DNA from: Pseudomonadota bacterium | GTDB taxonomy: Bacteria; Myxococcota_A; Polyangia; Haliangiales; Haliangiaceae | Direction of reading: 5' to 3' | Length of the DNA stretch: 17,258 nucleotides | NCBI GenBank assembly: GCA_023430775.1 | Contig: JAEYYY010000293.1 | Location: 1 to 17,258, forward strand | Program-made: the position numbers and the translations under genes | Shown here: one piece after another, positions 16,876 through 17,258 of the stretch | Layout: each line of letters starts with the position of its first letter | Numbering within the stretch: the stretch's first letter is position 1 | Notes under the pieces: model-generated | What the model saw: only the letters and a program-made list of their open reading frames with translations | Told to the model about the DNA's origin: nothing | Databases searched by the model: none

Positions 16876-17258
16876 CCGGCAGCGTCACCGGGACGCGATG
16901 CTCCACCGCGCGGAGCAGGTCCTCGATGCCGACCGGCTTGTTGAGATAGCCGCTGACGTGGAGCTCCCGGGCGACGGTGGCGACGTCGTCGTTGGCGGAG
17001 AACACGATGACGGCGATGTCCTTGAGCGCCGGATCGCGCTGCTGCTCCTCGCAGAACGCGCGAGCGTCCATCCGCGGCATCTGGAGATCGAGCAGGATCA
17101 CCGACGGGTGGAGTTGTGGCTCGCGGCGCAACAGCTCGAGCGCCTCGAGGCCATCGCAGGCGGTCAGCGTGCGGTACCCGGTCTCCTCGAGGACCTGCGC
17201 CACGGTGATCCGGGTCTCGGCATCGTCGTCGACGACGAGCACGGTGCGTGCTTCCTCG
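16841..17258 (-). CDS. Response regulator receiver (5' end cut by window edge)
   Basis: The frame is open to the right edge (Glu-Glu-Ala-Arg-Thr, then VLVVDDDAETR), so the true start may lie outside; a GTG at 17242 begins the first beta strand and would make an unusually short N-terminus. The visible part is a complete receiver: VVDDDAE pocket, ILLDLQMPRMD phospho-acceptor, IVFSAND with its Ser, and LNKPVGIEDLL with its Lys. The domain is followed by about 20 residues with no known motif. Whether more domains lie upstream cannot be told. It converges on and overlaps the preceding receiver gene by 35 bp. Confidence 0.85.
   Translation of the reverse strand, partial: EEARTVLVVDDDAETRITVAQVLEETGYRTLTACDGLEALELLRREPQLHPSVILLDLQMPRMDARAFCEEQQRDPALKDIAVIVFSANDDVATVARELHVSGYLNKPVGIEDLLRAVEHRVPVTLPATASGPQLQPR

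Overview
The window is very GC-rich, with strongly GC-biased third codon positions, and almost entirely coding. It has two parts: a sulfur-metabolism block on the left and a dense two-component signalling block on the right. The large CheB-CheR-histidine kinase hybrid, several free-standing receiver domains, an NtrC-like regulator and a secreted protein of unknown function suggest a myxobacterium-like bacterium (old 'Deltaproteobacteria'). That taxonomic guess is an inference; no rRNA or other marker gene is present.

Left part (1-7336). On the minus strand, a TetR-family regulator (1131-1739) sits 11 nt upstream of a PEP-utilising-enzyme-like gene that runs off the left edge. The regulator has a readable promoter whose -10 region lies inside a perfect inverted repeat, so self-repression is likely. 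Next come a secreted protein of unknown function (1803-2870) and a three-domain sulfur enzyme (2867-5320): degenerate rhodanese, class V aminotransferase/cysteine desulfurase, and ETHE1-type persulfide dioxygenase. These two genes are joined by a GTGA stop/start overlap. Divergent from the fusion, 40 bp away, are a cysteine synthase gene (cysK-like, 5361-6290) and a YeiH/UPF0324 putative sulfate/sulfite exporter (6287-7336), joined by a TTGA overlap. My reading is a cysteine/persulfide sulfur-disposal module: sulfur is released from cysteine, oxidised as persulfide to sulfite and exported, while CysK can re-fix sulfide. The three-domain fusion is the most notable object in the window.

Right part (7305-17258). 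The minus strand carries a 1348-residue CheB-CheR-coiled coil-PAS-PAS-kinase-receiver protein (8540-12586). It is followed 2 nt later by a receiver-histidine kinase (7305-8537) that converges on and overlaps the exporter gene. Upstream is a single-domain receiver (12798-13208). Divergent from it is an NtrC-like protein (13490-14764) whose receiver, Walker A, Walker B and GAFTGA elements are all degenerate while its Fis-type helix-turn-helix is intact. Then come a PAS histidine kinase (14981-16087), a receiver joined by an ATGA overlap (16084-16464), another receiver (16471-16875), and a convergent receiver cut by the right edge (16841-17258). Apart from the degenerate NtrC-like protein, none of these signalling proteins has a recognisable DNA-binding output, which suggests a phosphorelay or protein-protein signalling network.

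The three intergenic regions of the signalling block (12587-12797, 13209-13489, 14765-14980) are rich in repeats. They share a GGTAAC core and carry several palindromes, including a perfect 18-bp one. No tRNA, rRNA, CRISPR, insertion sequence or phage gene was seen, and no stretch over 300 bp lacks a gene.
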